Shown: positions 17,732 through 26,544 of the stretch, one piece after another
How the letters are laid out: each line of letters begins with the position of its first letter
Numbering within the stretch: the stretch's first letter is position 1
Assembly (NCBI GenBank): GCA_024399615.1
Contig: JAKSNQ010000004.1
Span: 1 to 51,916 of the forward strand
Direction: 5' to 3'
From: Paludibacteraceae bacterium
GTDB lineage: Bacteria > Bacteroidota > Bacteroidia > Bacteroidales > Paludibacteraceae
DNA length: 51,916 bases
Notes under the pieces: generated by a model
Told to the model about the DNA's origin: nothing
Databases searched by the model: none
Seen by the model: the letters and a program-made list of their open reading frames with translations, nothing else
Made by a program: the position numbers and the translations under genes

Positions 17732-18859
17732 ATGAAGAAAAGTAAACTTTTTTTGGCAGTAGCTCTGTGCGCTGCTTCAATCAATCTCTTCGCACAAGAA
17801 GAGGCAGCTAAGCCTGAAGTAGAGTTCAACCCTCACTTCTTCATCCAGTTGCAAGGTGGTGCAGAGGAGACTGTAGGTGAGACTTCATTCCTGAAGTTGA
17901 TTTCTCCAAACGCTCAGTTGGGTATTGGTTATCAATTTACTCCAGTATGGGCACTTCGTCTTTCAGCACAAGGTTGGGAGAGCAAGGGTGCCGTTCATGG
18001 TACCGACGTGTACGATTGGAACTTTGTAGCACCTCAGTTGGACGTTCTTGTAAATCTGACCAACATCGCAGGTTTCAAGAAGCGTATTTGCGATGTAAAC
18101 CTGATTGCCGGTGCAGCAGCAAACATCGGTTTCAACAATGGTGCATGGAAGTATAAAAATGAACCTATCATGGAGTACTATTGGGCAGGCACTCAGGTTC
18201 TTCCTGTTGGCCGTGTAGGTTTGGGTGTTGATTTCCGTCTGCATGACTACGTAGGTTTGGGTTTGGAGGCAACCACCAATATGCTTTCAGATAAGTACAA
18301 CTCAAAGAAGGCTGGAAACATCGACTGGTACTTCAATGCACTCGTAGGTTTGAAGTTCTACATCGGTAAGTCTTACAAAGAGAAGGAAGTAGTAGTAGAA
18401 GACAAGCTCCCAACCAAGGATGAGTTGGCATTGGCAGAGGCTCAGGCCGCTGCAGAGAAGGCTCAAAAGGAGCGTGATGCTGCAATCGAAGAGGCAAAGG
18501 CTGCTCGTGCTGCAGCAGCAGCTGCTGCAGCCGCTCCAGTAGAAAAGAAGATTGAGATTTTCTACCCAATCCGCGGTTCTGAGATTAAGGGTGTGGAAGC
18601 AGAGAAGCTTCAAAGCATGATTGACTTCCTCAAGGAGCACAAGGACGCAAAGGTTGACGTTCGCAGCTATGCAGACAAGAACACCGGTAACCCAACCATC
18701 AACTTGAAGTATTCTCAACTCCGTGCAGAAGCAGTAGCTAAAATTATGGAGCAAGCAGGTATCAGCGCAGACCGCATCACTGTTACCGCTTTGGGTGACA
18801 CCGTTCAGCCATTCGTTGAGAACGACAAGAACCGTGTAACCATCGCTGTCGCTAAGTAA
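17732..18859 (+). CDS. OmpA family outer membrane protein
   Basis: Outer-membrane protein with a peptidoglycan-binding tail. It has a signal peptide cut at FAQ, a beta-rich N-terminal barrel-like domain (about 30-215), an Ala/Glu/Lys-rich linker (about 230-275, including a run of nine alanines) and a C-terminal OmpA domain (about 280-375) with the NLKYSQLRAEAV helix and the NDKNRVTI end. It tethers the outer membrane to the cell wall. Codon use is strongly biased (GTA, GGT, CGT, AAG) like ppdK, fitting an abundant protein. It is monocistronic, with its own promoter and terminator. Confidence 0.92.
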   Translation: MKKSKLFLAVALCAASINLFAQEEAAKPEVEFNPHFFIQLQGGAEETVGETSFLKLISPNAQLGIGYQFTPVWALRLSAQGWESKGAVHGTDVYDWNFVAPQLDVLVNLTNIAGFKKRICDVNLIAGAAANIGFNNGAWKYKNEPIMEYYWAGTQVLPVGRVGLGVDFRLHDYVGLGLEATTNMLSDKYNSKKAGNIDWYFNALVGLKFYIGKSYKEKEVVVEDKLPTKDELALAEAQAAAEKAQKERDAAIEEAKAARAAAAAAAAAPVEKKIEIFYPIRGSEIKGVEAEKLQSMIDFLKEHKDAKVDVRSYADKNTGNPTINLKYSQLRAEAVAKIMEQAGISADRITVTALGDTVQPFVENDKNRVTIAVAK

Positions 18860-18882
18860 TCCCCATTCGTAGGGAATACAAT

Positions 18883-18921
18883 AAAAGAATCCGTCAGGCA
18901 AGTCGTCTGGCGGATTCTTTT
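18883..18921 (+). terminator. Rho-independent terminator of the OmpA gene
   Basis: A 15-base-pair stem with one G-T pair (18883-18897 with 18907-18921) and a nine-base loop, ending in TTTT. Confidence 0.85.
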
Positions 18922-19087
18922 GTATTTACCCAACCTCTAAAATGAGTAAATGCTTGATTGAAGAAGTATTCCGAAAACAAAAAAACAACAGTACGTAAAA
19001 AAACATTATCCTCGTGGATGAGTATATGCCCTTTTTGAGTTAAAAAGTGAAAAAAAGAAGATATTAACTTTCGTAAGTTGTTAAATA

Positions 19088-19119
19088 TTTGCAGAAATCA
19101 AAAATTATAACTAATTTTG
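19088..19119 (+). promoter_or_regulatory. Bacteroidota-type promoter for the AI-2E transporter gene
   Basis: TTTG at 19088-19091 and TAATTTTG at 19112-19119, 20 bases apart. The start codon follows 27 bases later. The rest of the 18922-19146 spacer is A/T-rich with no convincing gene. Confidence 0.7.
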
Positions 19120-19146
19120 CAGCAAAAATAAATAAAAGGGGAAAAA

Positions 19147-20211
19147 ATGGAAACAAAATACACTTTTGACCGCGTCATCCGCCTCTGCATAACTGCCGGT
19201 ATAGTGGTGGCATTGTATCTACTCATTCGACGTTTGAGTGGTGTACTACTACCCTTCTTGATCAGTTGGCTCATCGCTTATCTACTCTACCCAATCGTTT
19301 TATTTTTTCAAAACCGCTGCCGTTTTCGCTATCGTATGCTATCAACAATTACCACACTGCTGATAGTGGTGGGGGTAGTTGCCGGGCTGACGACGCTTGT
19401 GGTTCCACTGGTCAGCGAAGAAGCCGGCAAACTATCTATCGTTATCGGTCAGTATCTACAAGACATGAAAAGTCTGGACTTACTTCCCAAAGCACTACAG
19501 GATAATTACCGCGCATGGCTGAGTAGCATCGACTTAACCAATATGTGGAACAATCCAGACGTGATTGCTCTTGTGCAAAATGCAATGCCACACGTATGGG
19601 CCGTTATCTCCAGTTCCGCCAATATATTAATCGGCCTGAGTGTCGTATTCATTTGTGTGCTATACATCGTCTTTATCCTACAGGACTACGAACAATTATC
19701 CAATTGGTCGGCACTCATCCCTGCCAAATACCGTAGTCTCACGGAGGGAATTGCCAGCGATATAGAGTTAAATATGAACCGCTATTTCCGTGGCCAATCA
19801 CTAGTTGCACTATGTGTAGGTGTGCTATTTGCAATAGGATTTGAAGTGATCGGACTACCGTTAGCAATTCTAACAGGTCTTTTTATCGGTGTACTGAATT
19901 TGGTTCCTTATCTACAGGTGGTTGGCATTGTACCATGCGTACTATTGGGTATCCTGCAATCAGCAGAAACAGGTCGTCCTATTTGGTTGGAAATGGTACT
20001 AATAGCGGTCGTTTTTGTTGTCGTACAAATGATTCAAGACTTTGTACTGACTCCACGTATCATGGGTAAAACGATGGGCCTTCACCCTGCTGTCATCCTG
20101 CTGAGTTTGTCCATCTGGGGCAGCCTGTTGGGCATTGTGGGTATGATTATAGCCCTACCACTAACTACTCTCATTCTCTCTTATTACCACCGTTTCATAC
20201 TGAAAGAGTAA
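19147..20211 (+). CDS. AI-2E family (TqsA/PerM-like) membrane transporter
   Basis: Inner-membrane protein of the AI-2E exporter superfamily (UPF0118). The N-terminus shows two closely spaced membrane helices (about 13-55). There is a soluble amphipathic middle (about 90-145) and then the conserved C-terminal bundle with LVPYLQVVGIVP, QDFVLTPRIMG and GLHPAVILLSLSIWGSLLGIVGM. These last motifs are family hallmarks. Members export signals, ions or other small solutes, and the substrate cannot be read from sequence. Length 354 is normal. It is convergent with the next gene, with only six bases between the stops. Confidence 0.9.
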   Translation: METKYTFDRVIRLCITAGIVVALYLLIRRLSGVLLPFLISWLIAYLLYPIVLFFQNRCRFRYRMLSTITTLLIVVGVVAGLTTLVVPLVSEEAGKLSIVIGQYLQDMKSLDLLPKALQDNYRAWLSSIDLTNMWNNPDVIALVQNAMPHVWAVISSSANILIGLSVVFICVLYIVFILQDYEQLSNWSALIPAKYRSLTEGIASDIELNMNRYFRGQSLVALCVGVLFAIGFEVIGLPLAILTGLFIGVLNLVPYLQVVGIVPCVLLGILQSAETGRPIWLEMVLIAVVFVVVQMIQDFVLTPRIMGKTMGLHPAVILLSLSIWGSLLGIVGMIIALPLTTLILSYYHRFILKE

Positions 20212-20217
20212 CAGCCC

Positions 20218-22194
20218 TTATTTCAACTCCAATATCAATACTCCACGTGGCGATATCGTGAGATTGGAGGTAATATCCATCAATTCCTCTGTAAGCACGT
20301 CTTTACCACAAGTAAAGCCCGCAGTCACCTCTGAGAAGCGCGCCATAGGCACCGTCTGCTCTCGGTCAGAACCATTCAGCACAACCAACACCGTTTCGCC
20401 CTCTACTACACGCGCATAGACATAGCAATGTGTCAGATTATCTGGTGTATAATGCAGTAACCTACCTTCGGCCACGGCACGAGAGTGGCGACGCCACTGC
20501 AACAGTTTGCTGGCGAAATCATACGCTTCATTCTGCCGAGCAGTACGACCTTCTGGCGTGAAGACACTCACGGTATCCTCCTCCCAACCTCCAGGCATGT
20601 CAATACGCATACGATAGTCCCGCCCATTGTGTAGCGCAGCATCGCCTTCCAATCCCCACTCGGTTCCATAGTATATCTGCGGAATACCACGTGTAGTCAA
20701 TAAGAAAGCAAGTCCCTGTTTCAGTTTCCATATCGGATCCCCTTGCTGCATATATCGATTGATATCATGATTGTCAAGGAAGGTGAGCACATGTTGTGGG
20801 TCTGGAATCAAAAAATCCTGTGTAATGCACTCATACACTTTGAAAAGGCCAGCTTCATAGCCTTCCGACACATTGCTTTCATTGAGTATCTCTCTCTGCA
20901 TCGTGAAAGCCAAATCAAAATCCATCACAGTCTTAAGACGCGTATCATTATCGTTCAAAGCCGATTTCGTCTGCCACCATCCTGCAGCGGAATTGCGAGG
21001 ATACCATCCTTCACCAACAATGTTAAAATCAGGGTATTCATCGTTAACCTCTCGGCACCACCGAACCATGAAATCATAGTCTGCATAGGGATACGTATCC
21101 ATACGAACACCATCGATGCGAGCATACTCAATCCACCATATACAATTCTGTATCAAGTAATTAGCCAAGTGTCTATTTCGCTGATTGAGATCAGGCATGC
21201 CTGCCACGAACCATCCATCGACCAACAGATCTTTCTCGGACTGTGGCGCGTGTGGATCCATCAGCACCCATTTATAGTGCGTAGTGTTTTGTAGGCCAGG
21301 TATGCTTCTCCATCGTCGCTGTGGAGTTTCGGCCTGTTTTCCTTTTTTTGCTGCTTTTTTTGTCTCTTTCTCAGCAGCTTCCGCTTCACGTTGCCAGTTA
21401 CCTAATGTGACAGCACAATCATTTTGATTAAACCAATCGTCATCAGGCACATCTTGCAGCCACCAATGTGAACTGCCACAATGATTGAAGATCATATCCA
21501 TCACAACCTTCATTCCTCTGTCATGTGTTGCGTCAATAAAGTTACAATAAGCCTCATTTCCTCCAAAGCGTGGATCTACACTGTAGTAGTCGGTTATCGA
21601 GTATCCATGCGAAGCCCTACCCTTGTTATATTGTACGGGGTTGAGCCAAATCGCTGTTACCCCCAATTGGTCAATATAGTCAAGGTGCCGCATGATTCCT
21701 TGAAAATCCCCGCCATGACGTCCACCACCATTGCTGCGATCCACGCCAAAACCATCGGCCTCATCGTTGGAGGCATCACCATTGGCAAATCGGTCCGGCA
21801 TAATGAGGTACAAAACATCTGCCGCTGAGAATCCTTGCGCCCCAATCTTAGTATTTCGTGCACGCAGTTCGAAATCAAGAGTAGTGGTCTTACGTCCATT
21901 GCGAAGATGTATTTTCATCATACCAGGTGTCGCATCTGGATGTATTTGCAGGTAAATAAAGGCATAATTGGGATTAGAGGTATGTGCCACTTCTGTCAAT
22001 GTAACACCAGGGTAATCGATTGAGATATCCGCACTGGCAACATCGGAACCATGCAGCATAATCTGCAACGTTGGATTTTTCATTCCCACATACCAAAAGG
22101 CTGGTTCCACATGCTGAAGATTGAGAGCGAAACCAAAGGTCGAATAGAGACAGGCCACCATCAGGGCCAAAGAAACAATAAAAACGTGTTTCAT
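20218..22194 (-). CDS. Second secreted GH13 alpha-glucan hydrolase, with a lysine-rich insert
   Basis: Paralog of the SusA-like enzyme at 12578, of the neopullulanase/cyclomaltodextrinase type. The signal peptide ends near GFA-LN. The N-terminal beta domain spans about 25-115, and the barrel begins with YLIMPDRFANGD (131-140). Catalytic residues are D366 (VRMDTYPY), E395 (IVGEGW) and D477 (LDNHDINR). Residues about 269-294 form a highly charged Lys/Glu/Ala-rich, probably disordered, insert that the other GH13 lacks. A short LMVAC stretch near residue 15 is not a good lipobox. The gene lies 97 bases after the esterase gene and is likely the last gene of that minus-strand group. Confidence 0.9.
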   Translation of the reverse strand: MKHVFIVSLALMVACLYSTFGFALNLQHVEPAFWYVGMKNPTLQIMLHGSDVASADISIDYPGVTLTEVAHTSNPNYAFIYLQIHPDATPGMMKIHLRNGRKTTTLDFELRARNTKIGAQGFSAADVLYLIMPDRFANGDASNDEADGFGVDRSNGGGRHGGDFQGIMRHLDYIDQLGVTAIWLNPVQYNKGRASHGYSITDYYSVDPRFGGNEAYCNFIDATHDRGMKVVMDMIFNHCGSSHWWLQDVPDDDWFNQNDCAVTLGNWQREAEAAEKETKKAAKKGKQAETPQRRWRSIPGLQNTTHYKWVLMDPHAPQSEKDLLVDGWFVAGMPDLNQRNRHLANYLIQNCIWWIEYARIDGVRMDTYPYADYDFMVRWCREVNDEYPDFNIVGEGWYPRNSAAGWWQTKSALNDNDTRLKTVMDFDLAFTMQREILNESNVSEGYEAGLFKVYECITQDFLIPDPQHVLTFLDNHDINRYMQQGDPIWKLKQGLAFLLTTRGIPQIYYGTEWGLEGDAALHNGRDYRMRIDMPGGWEEDTVSVFTPEGRTARQNEAYDFASKLLQWRRHSRAVAEGRLLHYTPDNLTHCYVYARVVEGETVLVVLNGSDREQTVPMARFSEVTAGFTCGKDVLTEELMDITSNLTISPRGVLILELK

Positions 22195-22291
22195 ATTATT
22201 TCAACATCAAAAGGATGTCAGAAGAAAATGTATTCATCATGTTTGTTTGAAAGTGGCTGTGTACCACAGGTACAGCATTCCGTCTGCAAGA

Positions 22292-23602
22292 TTATCGCAA
22301 ATTTGAGAGAAACCAATCGAGTTGCTTATGCTCGGTTCGGTCGCTAACCCAATGCTCGTTGGCAGGCGTAATGAGGTGCATTTTTGTGCAAGTAAGGGTA
22401 TTGTAAGCCGCCCAAGAAGTAGTAGGCGGACAGGTGCTATCGCAGTAACCCCATGTCAAGAAAACAGGACAGGTAATATGTCGCGCAAAATTGATGACAT
22501 CGTAGTATGCCATCGTGCGAAGGTGTGCCTCGGTATAGAAGTCAGGAATTCGATTGAAATGTGGATAGCCTCCCGTTCTGCCAGATTCGGAATAGGCTCC
22601 CATATCGGTAAGCGCGGGGTGATTGGCAGCACATGCTGTAACACGAGAGTCGAGAGCCGAGGCAACCATTGCCAATGCTCCCCCCTGGCTACCACCCTGC
22701 ATCACCAAGTTCTTACCATCCCATTCCGGCAACGAACAAAGCAAGTCGATGGCTCGCACAAGTGATAGATAAACGTGACGCATATAGTAGCGTTCCCGAT
22801 CTTCCATACCATTGGTCAGATACCCATTGTCAGCTGCATTAAAAGCAACTGTCATCTCACGGAAGTACTGTTCATCCATGCGTGGATCCAACCCATGTAT
22901 CTCCATCTCGAGACGGATGAATCCCTGTTCTGCGTAGTAACTATGGCGCATAGGATCTTTGATAGTCTTGATACCGGCACCAGGAGGACAGAGAACTGCA
23001 GGACAAGAACCAGGGCGTGCATTATTGGGTATGAAGAGATAGCCATAAATCACATGCTTGGCATCCACCTGAAGACGGAGCAGTTGACAATTGATGCGTT
23101 GGTTGGTGTACTCCGGAGCAGGCTGGAGTGTGTACTGTAATGGAAGCTTGTGCAAGGCCTCAATCTGCAGTTGCCACCAAGTCATGAAGTCATCTGGTTC
23201 ACGCGTCCACGGACGTATTTGTTCGGGGTCATAACCCAGTTTAAAATGATACTTTCCTCCAGTTTTTGCGTTACCACAAACCAGTTCGATATCGGTAAAA
23301 CCCGGTGTAGCACGCCCCGGCACTTCAATGAGTGCACATCCGTCGGTCAGAATAACTTCACCTCGTTGCTGAGCAGGCAACATATCGGGACTGATGCTGT
23401 ATTGCAGACTACCCTGAGCAGGCAGACCATATTCGTAGAGTCGTACGATGACACGCGCAGTCTCGCCACAAACATAATGCCAATTGGCGTGGTCCGGATT
23501 GACTACCCATACATAGTCTGAGCGATATGGATTGTTTTCGGCATGAAGCAAATCCAATGCCAAGAGAAAAAAAGTCAATATAATGAAGAACTTTTTATAC
23601 AT
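22292..23602 (-). CDS. Acetyl-xylan-esterase-like alpha/beta hydrolase, exported
   Basis: Alpha/beta hydrolase related to the AXE1 (acetyl xylan esterase/cephalosporin deacetylase) group, which removes acetyl groups from sugars. With the start at 23602 a clear signal peptide appears (MYKKFF, hydrophobic core, LHAE), so this start is preferred over the longer frame beginning at 23662. An N-terminal beta domain (about 25-130) precedes the hydrolase. The catalytic triad is S305 (GGSQGG), D388 (WGYCDSTCPP) and H417 (NEHW). At 436 residues it is larger than the simple AXE1 enzymes because of the N-terminal domain. It probably acts in the periplasm on plant or dietary glycans. Confidence 0.87.
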   Translation of the reverse strand: MYKKFFIILTFFLLALDLLHAENNPYRSDYVWVVNPDHANWHYVCGETARVIVRLYEYGLPAQGSLQYSISPDMLPAQQRGEVILTDGCALIEVPGRATPGFTDIELVCGNAKTGGKYHFKLGYDPEQIRPWTREPDDFMTWWQLQIEALHKLPLQYTLQPAPEYTNQRINCQLLRLQVDAKHVIYGYLFIPNNARPGSCPAVLCPPGAGIKTIKDPMRHSYYAEQGFIRLEMEIHGLDPRMDEQYFREMTVAFNAADNGYLTNGMEDRERYYMRHVYLSLVRAIDLLCSLPEWDGKNLVMQGGSQGGALAMVASALDSRVTACAANHPALTDMGAYSESGRTGGYPHFNRIPDFYTEAHLRTMAYYDVINFARHITCPVFLTWGYCDSTCPPTTSWAAYNTLTCTKMHLITPANEHWVSDRTEHKQLDWFLSNLR

Positions 23603-23673
23603 GTGATAACAGAAATAATTCAACATACAACCGAATAAATAATAATATAGCAGAGGTATCAAATAGATGGAGA

Positions 23674-24381
23674 TCAGTAATTTGGACCGGAGCGACCTGT
23701 TAATGTTGTGATGAGAATTGCTCCATTTGCGCCTCTGGAACCATAGATGTAGGCATCCTTCATCACCTCAACTGATTCAACGTCGTAGATATTTATCATC
23801 TCGAGTGAACTAACCTCAACTCCGTCCACAATATAGAGAGGCGTCGTGTCGCAATTGATGCTATTGATACCACGTATATAGACAGTAGGTTCCCCCATCA
23901 TATTGGTAGTGACACTCAGTCCCGGAACGAGTCCCTGCAACGCGTCCAAGATACGAACACAACCCGTTCTGCGCAACATCTCGCCCGTGATGCCGGCAGA
24001 CGAACTGACAGACTCGCGACGAGACACATAGCCATAGCCCAGATTAACGAGTTCGACAGACTGTGTCACCTGCTCCACATACTGGTCGCCCAACACAATG
24101 CGCATGCTCTTTCTCCCGTCAACTGGGATATCATATTGGCGACGATGGTAGATGATATGTATAGTATCACTATCTTGCACATTACTCAGTCCAAAGCGCC
24201 CTTTTCGGTCACTAATTGAGTAGAAATGACGATCGAAAGTGAACACCCTCACATTACGGAGTGGCTGCCCAAGCATATCCACCACCAATCCATTGAATGG
24301 TATCACATTGGTCTCGTATTGTGCCCAAACAGCAACGGACACGAGAAATAAAGCAGAAAATACCAATACTATTTTTTTCAT
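23674..24381 (-). CDS. Stand-alone TonB receptor plug-domain protein without a beta-barrel
   Basis: Signal peptide MKKIVLVFSALF... cut at WAQ, then a carboxypeptidase-regulatory-like beta-sandwich (about 30-95), then a plug domain (about 110-235) with ALQGLVPGL, YIRGINS, PLYIVDGVE and the closing segment YIYGSRGANGAILITT. In SusC-type receptors this last motif is followed by a 22-strand barrel; here the protein ends 10 residues later at a normal stop. The start at 24381 is chosen for the signal peptide. Role unknown: it could dock onto another receptor or TonB, or be a receptor remnant. It begins 19 bases after the symporter stop. Confidence 0.85.
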   Translation of the reverse strand: MKKIVLVFSALFLVSVAVWAQYETNVIPFNGLVVDMLGQPLRNVRVFTFDRHFYSISDRKGRFGLSNVQDSDTIHIIYHRRQYDIPVDGRKSMRIVLGDQYVEQVTQSVELVNLGYGYVSRRESVSSSAGITGEMLRRTGCVRILDALQGLVPGLSVTTNMMGEPTVYIRGINSINCDTTPLYIVDGVEVSSLEMINIYDVESVEVMKDAYIYGSRGANGAILITTLTGRSGPNY

Positions 24382-24400
24382 AAAAAAGACATATAACGTA

Positions 24401-26065
24401 TTAACTATAGAACTCGCGCAGTTCCATCTCGCCTTCACTCTTGGCAACGATGGCCGTCACGACACCATCTCCAGTAATGTTCAGCGCAGTCTGAAAGAGT
24501 TCCAATACGGGTATCAGTCCCAAAACCAGTCCAAAAGCTTCGGCAGGTACACCCACTATAGCAAACAGCATAAGGGTTGCGGCGGTAGCTGCTCCCGGAA
24601 CACCCGGCAAAGCAACCGACAAGAGCATGACAGAGGTGATAAGCGAGATCAATTCCCCGACACTCACGTTCATTCCGTAAGCACCAGCCATGAAAAGGGT
24701 CGTGGAAATGAAAAAGATACTGGTTCCGTCCATGTTGATATTCGCGCCCAAAGGAACAGAGAACGAATAGACCTTGCGTGAGATGCCCATCTTCTGACAG
24801 CAGGCCATGGTGGTAGGAATCGTTGCGTTGGATGAGGAGGTAAAGAAGGCAGTAAGTGTGGCTGGAATGAACTTACGAACGAAAACCAGTGGATTGAGTC
24901 TGCCAACCAGCCATATGAGTAGCAAATATACCATGAACTGTACAACAATGGACACCAAGTACACACCGACCCACGAGGCAAGAGCACCTACACTACTCCA
25001 CTCCATTGTGAGTGCCATCTGAGCCATCGCACCAAAGATTGCATACGGAAGGAAGTTGGAAATGATGAAGGTAGCTCGAGTAAAAAGCGCACTCAATGCC
25101 TCAAACGCACTCTTAAGAGGAAGAGAAAATCGTCCAATTTGTGTGCAAGCAATACCCAATAGCACCGCCAAGAACATGACCTGCAGCATGTCCGCCGCTC
25201 CGAAAGCGCCTACAAAATTACGCGGTACAATGCTCAGAAGTTTGTCCATCAGCGACAACTCAAGCGCGGGTTCCTGACTAATCAGTTCAATCTCCGGCAA
25301 GTTAATCATCCCTTCGCGACCAGGCACAAAGAGGTAGTTCATCGAAATAGCACCTGCTATACCAATGAGCGTAGTCGTCATATACAATCCAAAGACCTTT
25401 CCTCCCGTACGCCCCAATGCTCCCAAATCGCTGAAGCCTGACACACTGGTAAAAATCGAAAAGAAGACCATCGGAACCATAATCATGGCAATGGCGGTAA
25501 GGAAAAGTGAATATAGAGGCGAAAAAATGTAGTTATTAAGCATTTCAGCCATGCCGTGGGAGCATAGATATCGAGCCACTAATCCAGCAGCGACACCCAG
25601 ACCTAACGCACCCATTGTCTCGTAGAGCATTGCCTTATCGTTCTGCTCAACGAGAATGTCCACCCGGTTAACACCACTACTGTAACGAGAACGAATACGT
25701 CGCACATTGCCACGGACGACCAAATCACGAATCAGGTTTTCGGTCTCCGGACCATATTCCTGCATAATAGTCTCAGAGTCGGCGAGAGTCTCGTTAACAA
25801 AAGTAATCTCGGGGCCACTTATGGTCACGCGCAACTCAATGCGGTACATCGTTCGACGTATATCCACGAAAATGGGTACAGCATCCGAAGCAGACTGAGT
25901 AATGGTATTGAGAGTATCTTCAAGCGTGTCGAGTGCTCGTTTACAGTTTTCGCTACTGACATGGTATACACACAATTGTTGTCTGATGTGTTCTATCGCG
26001 CCAGCGATGTCTTCACGACGATTGTTTAGTTTGATGGTCTGTTTTCTACCGTATAGTTTGATCAT
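24401..26065 (-). CDS. Dicarboxylate/amino acid:cation symporter with a soluble N-terminal domain
   Basis: Sodium- or proton-coupled carrier of the DAACS (GltP/DctA) family. The transport core spans about 150-554 with the serine-rich hairpin SSSN (410-413) and the NMDGT motif (444-448) that bind substrate and cation. Residues 1-145 are an added soluble domain. The stretch ALDTLEDTLNTI, followed by strands ending in VTISGPEITF, looks like a degraded anti-sigma-type ATPase fold; this is only a resemblance. A regulatory domain is plausible. It follows hypA by 27 bases and precedes the plug protein by 19, so it is part of the same transcript. Substrate likely aspartate, glutamate or a C4-dicarboxylate. 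Confidence 0.88.
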   Translation of the reverse strand: MIKLYGRKQTIKLNNRREDIAGAIEHIRQQLCVYHVSSENCKRALDTLEDTLNTITQSASDAVPIFVDIRRTMYRIELRVTISGPEITFVNETLADSETIMQEYGPETENLIRDLVVRGNVRRIRSRYSSGVNRVDILVEQNDKAMLYETMGALGLGVAAGLVARYLCSHGMAEMLNNYIFSPLYSLFLTAIAMIMVPMVFFSIFTSVSGFSDLGALGRTGGKVFGLYMTTTLIGIAGAISMNYLFVPGREGMINLPEIELISQEPALELSLMDKLLSIVPRNFVGAFGAADMLQVMFLAVLLGIACTQIGRFSLPLKSAFEALSALFTRATFIISNFLPYAIFGAMAQMALTMEWSSVGALASWVGVYLVSIVVQFMVYLLLIWLVGRLNPLVFVRKFIPATLTAFFTSSSNATIPTTMACCQKMGISRKVYSFSVPLGANINMDGTSIFFISTTLFMAGAYGMNVSVGELISLITSVMLLSVALPGVPGAATAATLMLFAIVGVPAEAFGLVLGLIPVLELFQTALNITGDGVVTAIVAKSEGEMELREFYS

Positions 26066-26092
26066 TTTGCATATTTTAGATTTCGTAGTTAC

Positions 26093-26452
26093 TTACTCTT
26101 CACCTGTATCAAACACTTCTATTTGTTTGATTTCAAACTCGTTACCCTGTTTCAAATAGGTATGATCGCTACCACAATGAGGACAAATTTTGCCATGTTC
26201 GATAGTGGAATAGGTTTGATCACAAGCCTCGCAATAAGTGACAGCAGGTATTGTCTCGATAAATAACTGGGCTTGCTGGAGATAACGTGATTTCCGAATT
26301 GCCCATTTCCAACAATCGTACAGATAGTCATGAATAATACCACTAACTTCACCAACCGACAATGTGACCGACGAAATCTCCTTTACCTGATTCTCATCTG
26401 CTACCTGTTCTGCGATTTCTATTACCTTAAAAACAACACCTAATTCGTGCAT
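26093..26452 (-). CDS. hypA: HypA, nickel-insertion zinc protein
   Basis: Nickel metallochaperone that with HypB delivers Ni to hydrogenase or other nickel enzymes. The N-terminal MHE nickel site (M1, H2, E3) is intact, and a zinc site is formed by C74, C77, C90 and C93 (two CXXC pairs). Length 119 is typical. It sits after the iron-sulfur flavoprotein gene and before the symporter. No hydrogenase structural gene or hypC, D, E, F is visible in the window. Confidence 0.93.
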   Translation of the reverse strand: MHELGVVFKVIEIAEQVADENQVKEISSVTLSVGEVSGIIHDYLYDCWKWAIRKSRYLQQAQLFIETIPAVTYCEACDQTYSTIEHGKICPHCGSDHTYLKQGNEFEIKQIEVFDTGEE

Positions 26453-26488
26453 AAAAACCTATTATTCCAATCAAACAAACGACATACC

Positions 26489-26538
26489 CCCATGTGCGCT
26501 ACCGAAAAGCACACATGGGATTATACACATGGGATTAT
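26489..26538 (-). repeat. Tandem 14-base repeat with a shared inverted partner in the flavoprotein-hypA spacer
   Basis: Two adjoining identical copies of ACACATGGGATTAT (26511-26524 and 26525-26538, written on the + strand). Each contains CACATGGG, which can pair with CCCATGTG at 26489-26496. In the transcript two mutually exclusive hairpins are therefore possible just before hypA. Confidence 0.7.
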
Positions 26539-26544
26539 ATGTAA

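Noticed and set aside
18941..18997. Small open frame of 18 codons after the OmpA terminator
   Set aside because: Too short, no promoter, and A/T-rich low-complexity sequence.
20212..20217. Terminator between the convergent AI-2E and GH13 genes
   Set aside because: Only six bases separate the stops and no stem could be found; termination must rely on sequence inside the genes or on Rho.
12578..24381. A complete polysaccharide utilisation locus
   Set aside because: Two GH13 enzymes, a GH43, an esterase and a TonB plug protein are present, but there is no SusC barrel, SusD, hybrid two-component system or SusR, and the genes lie in several separate units.
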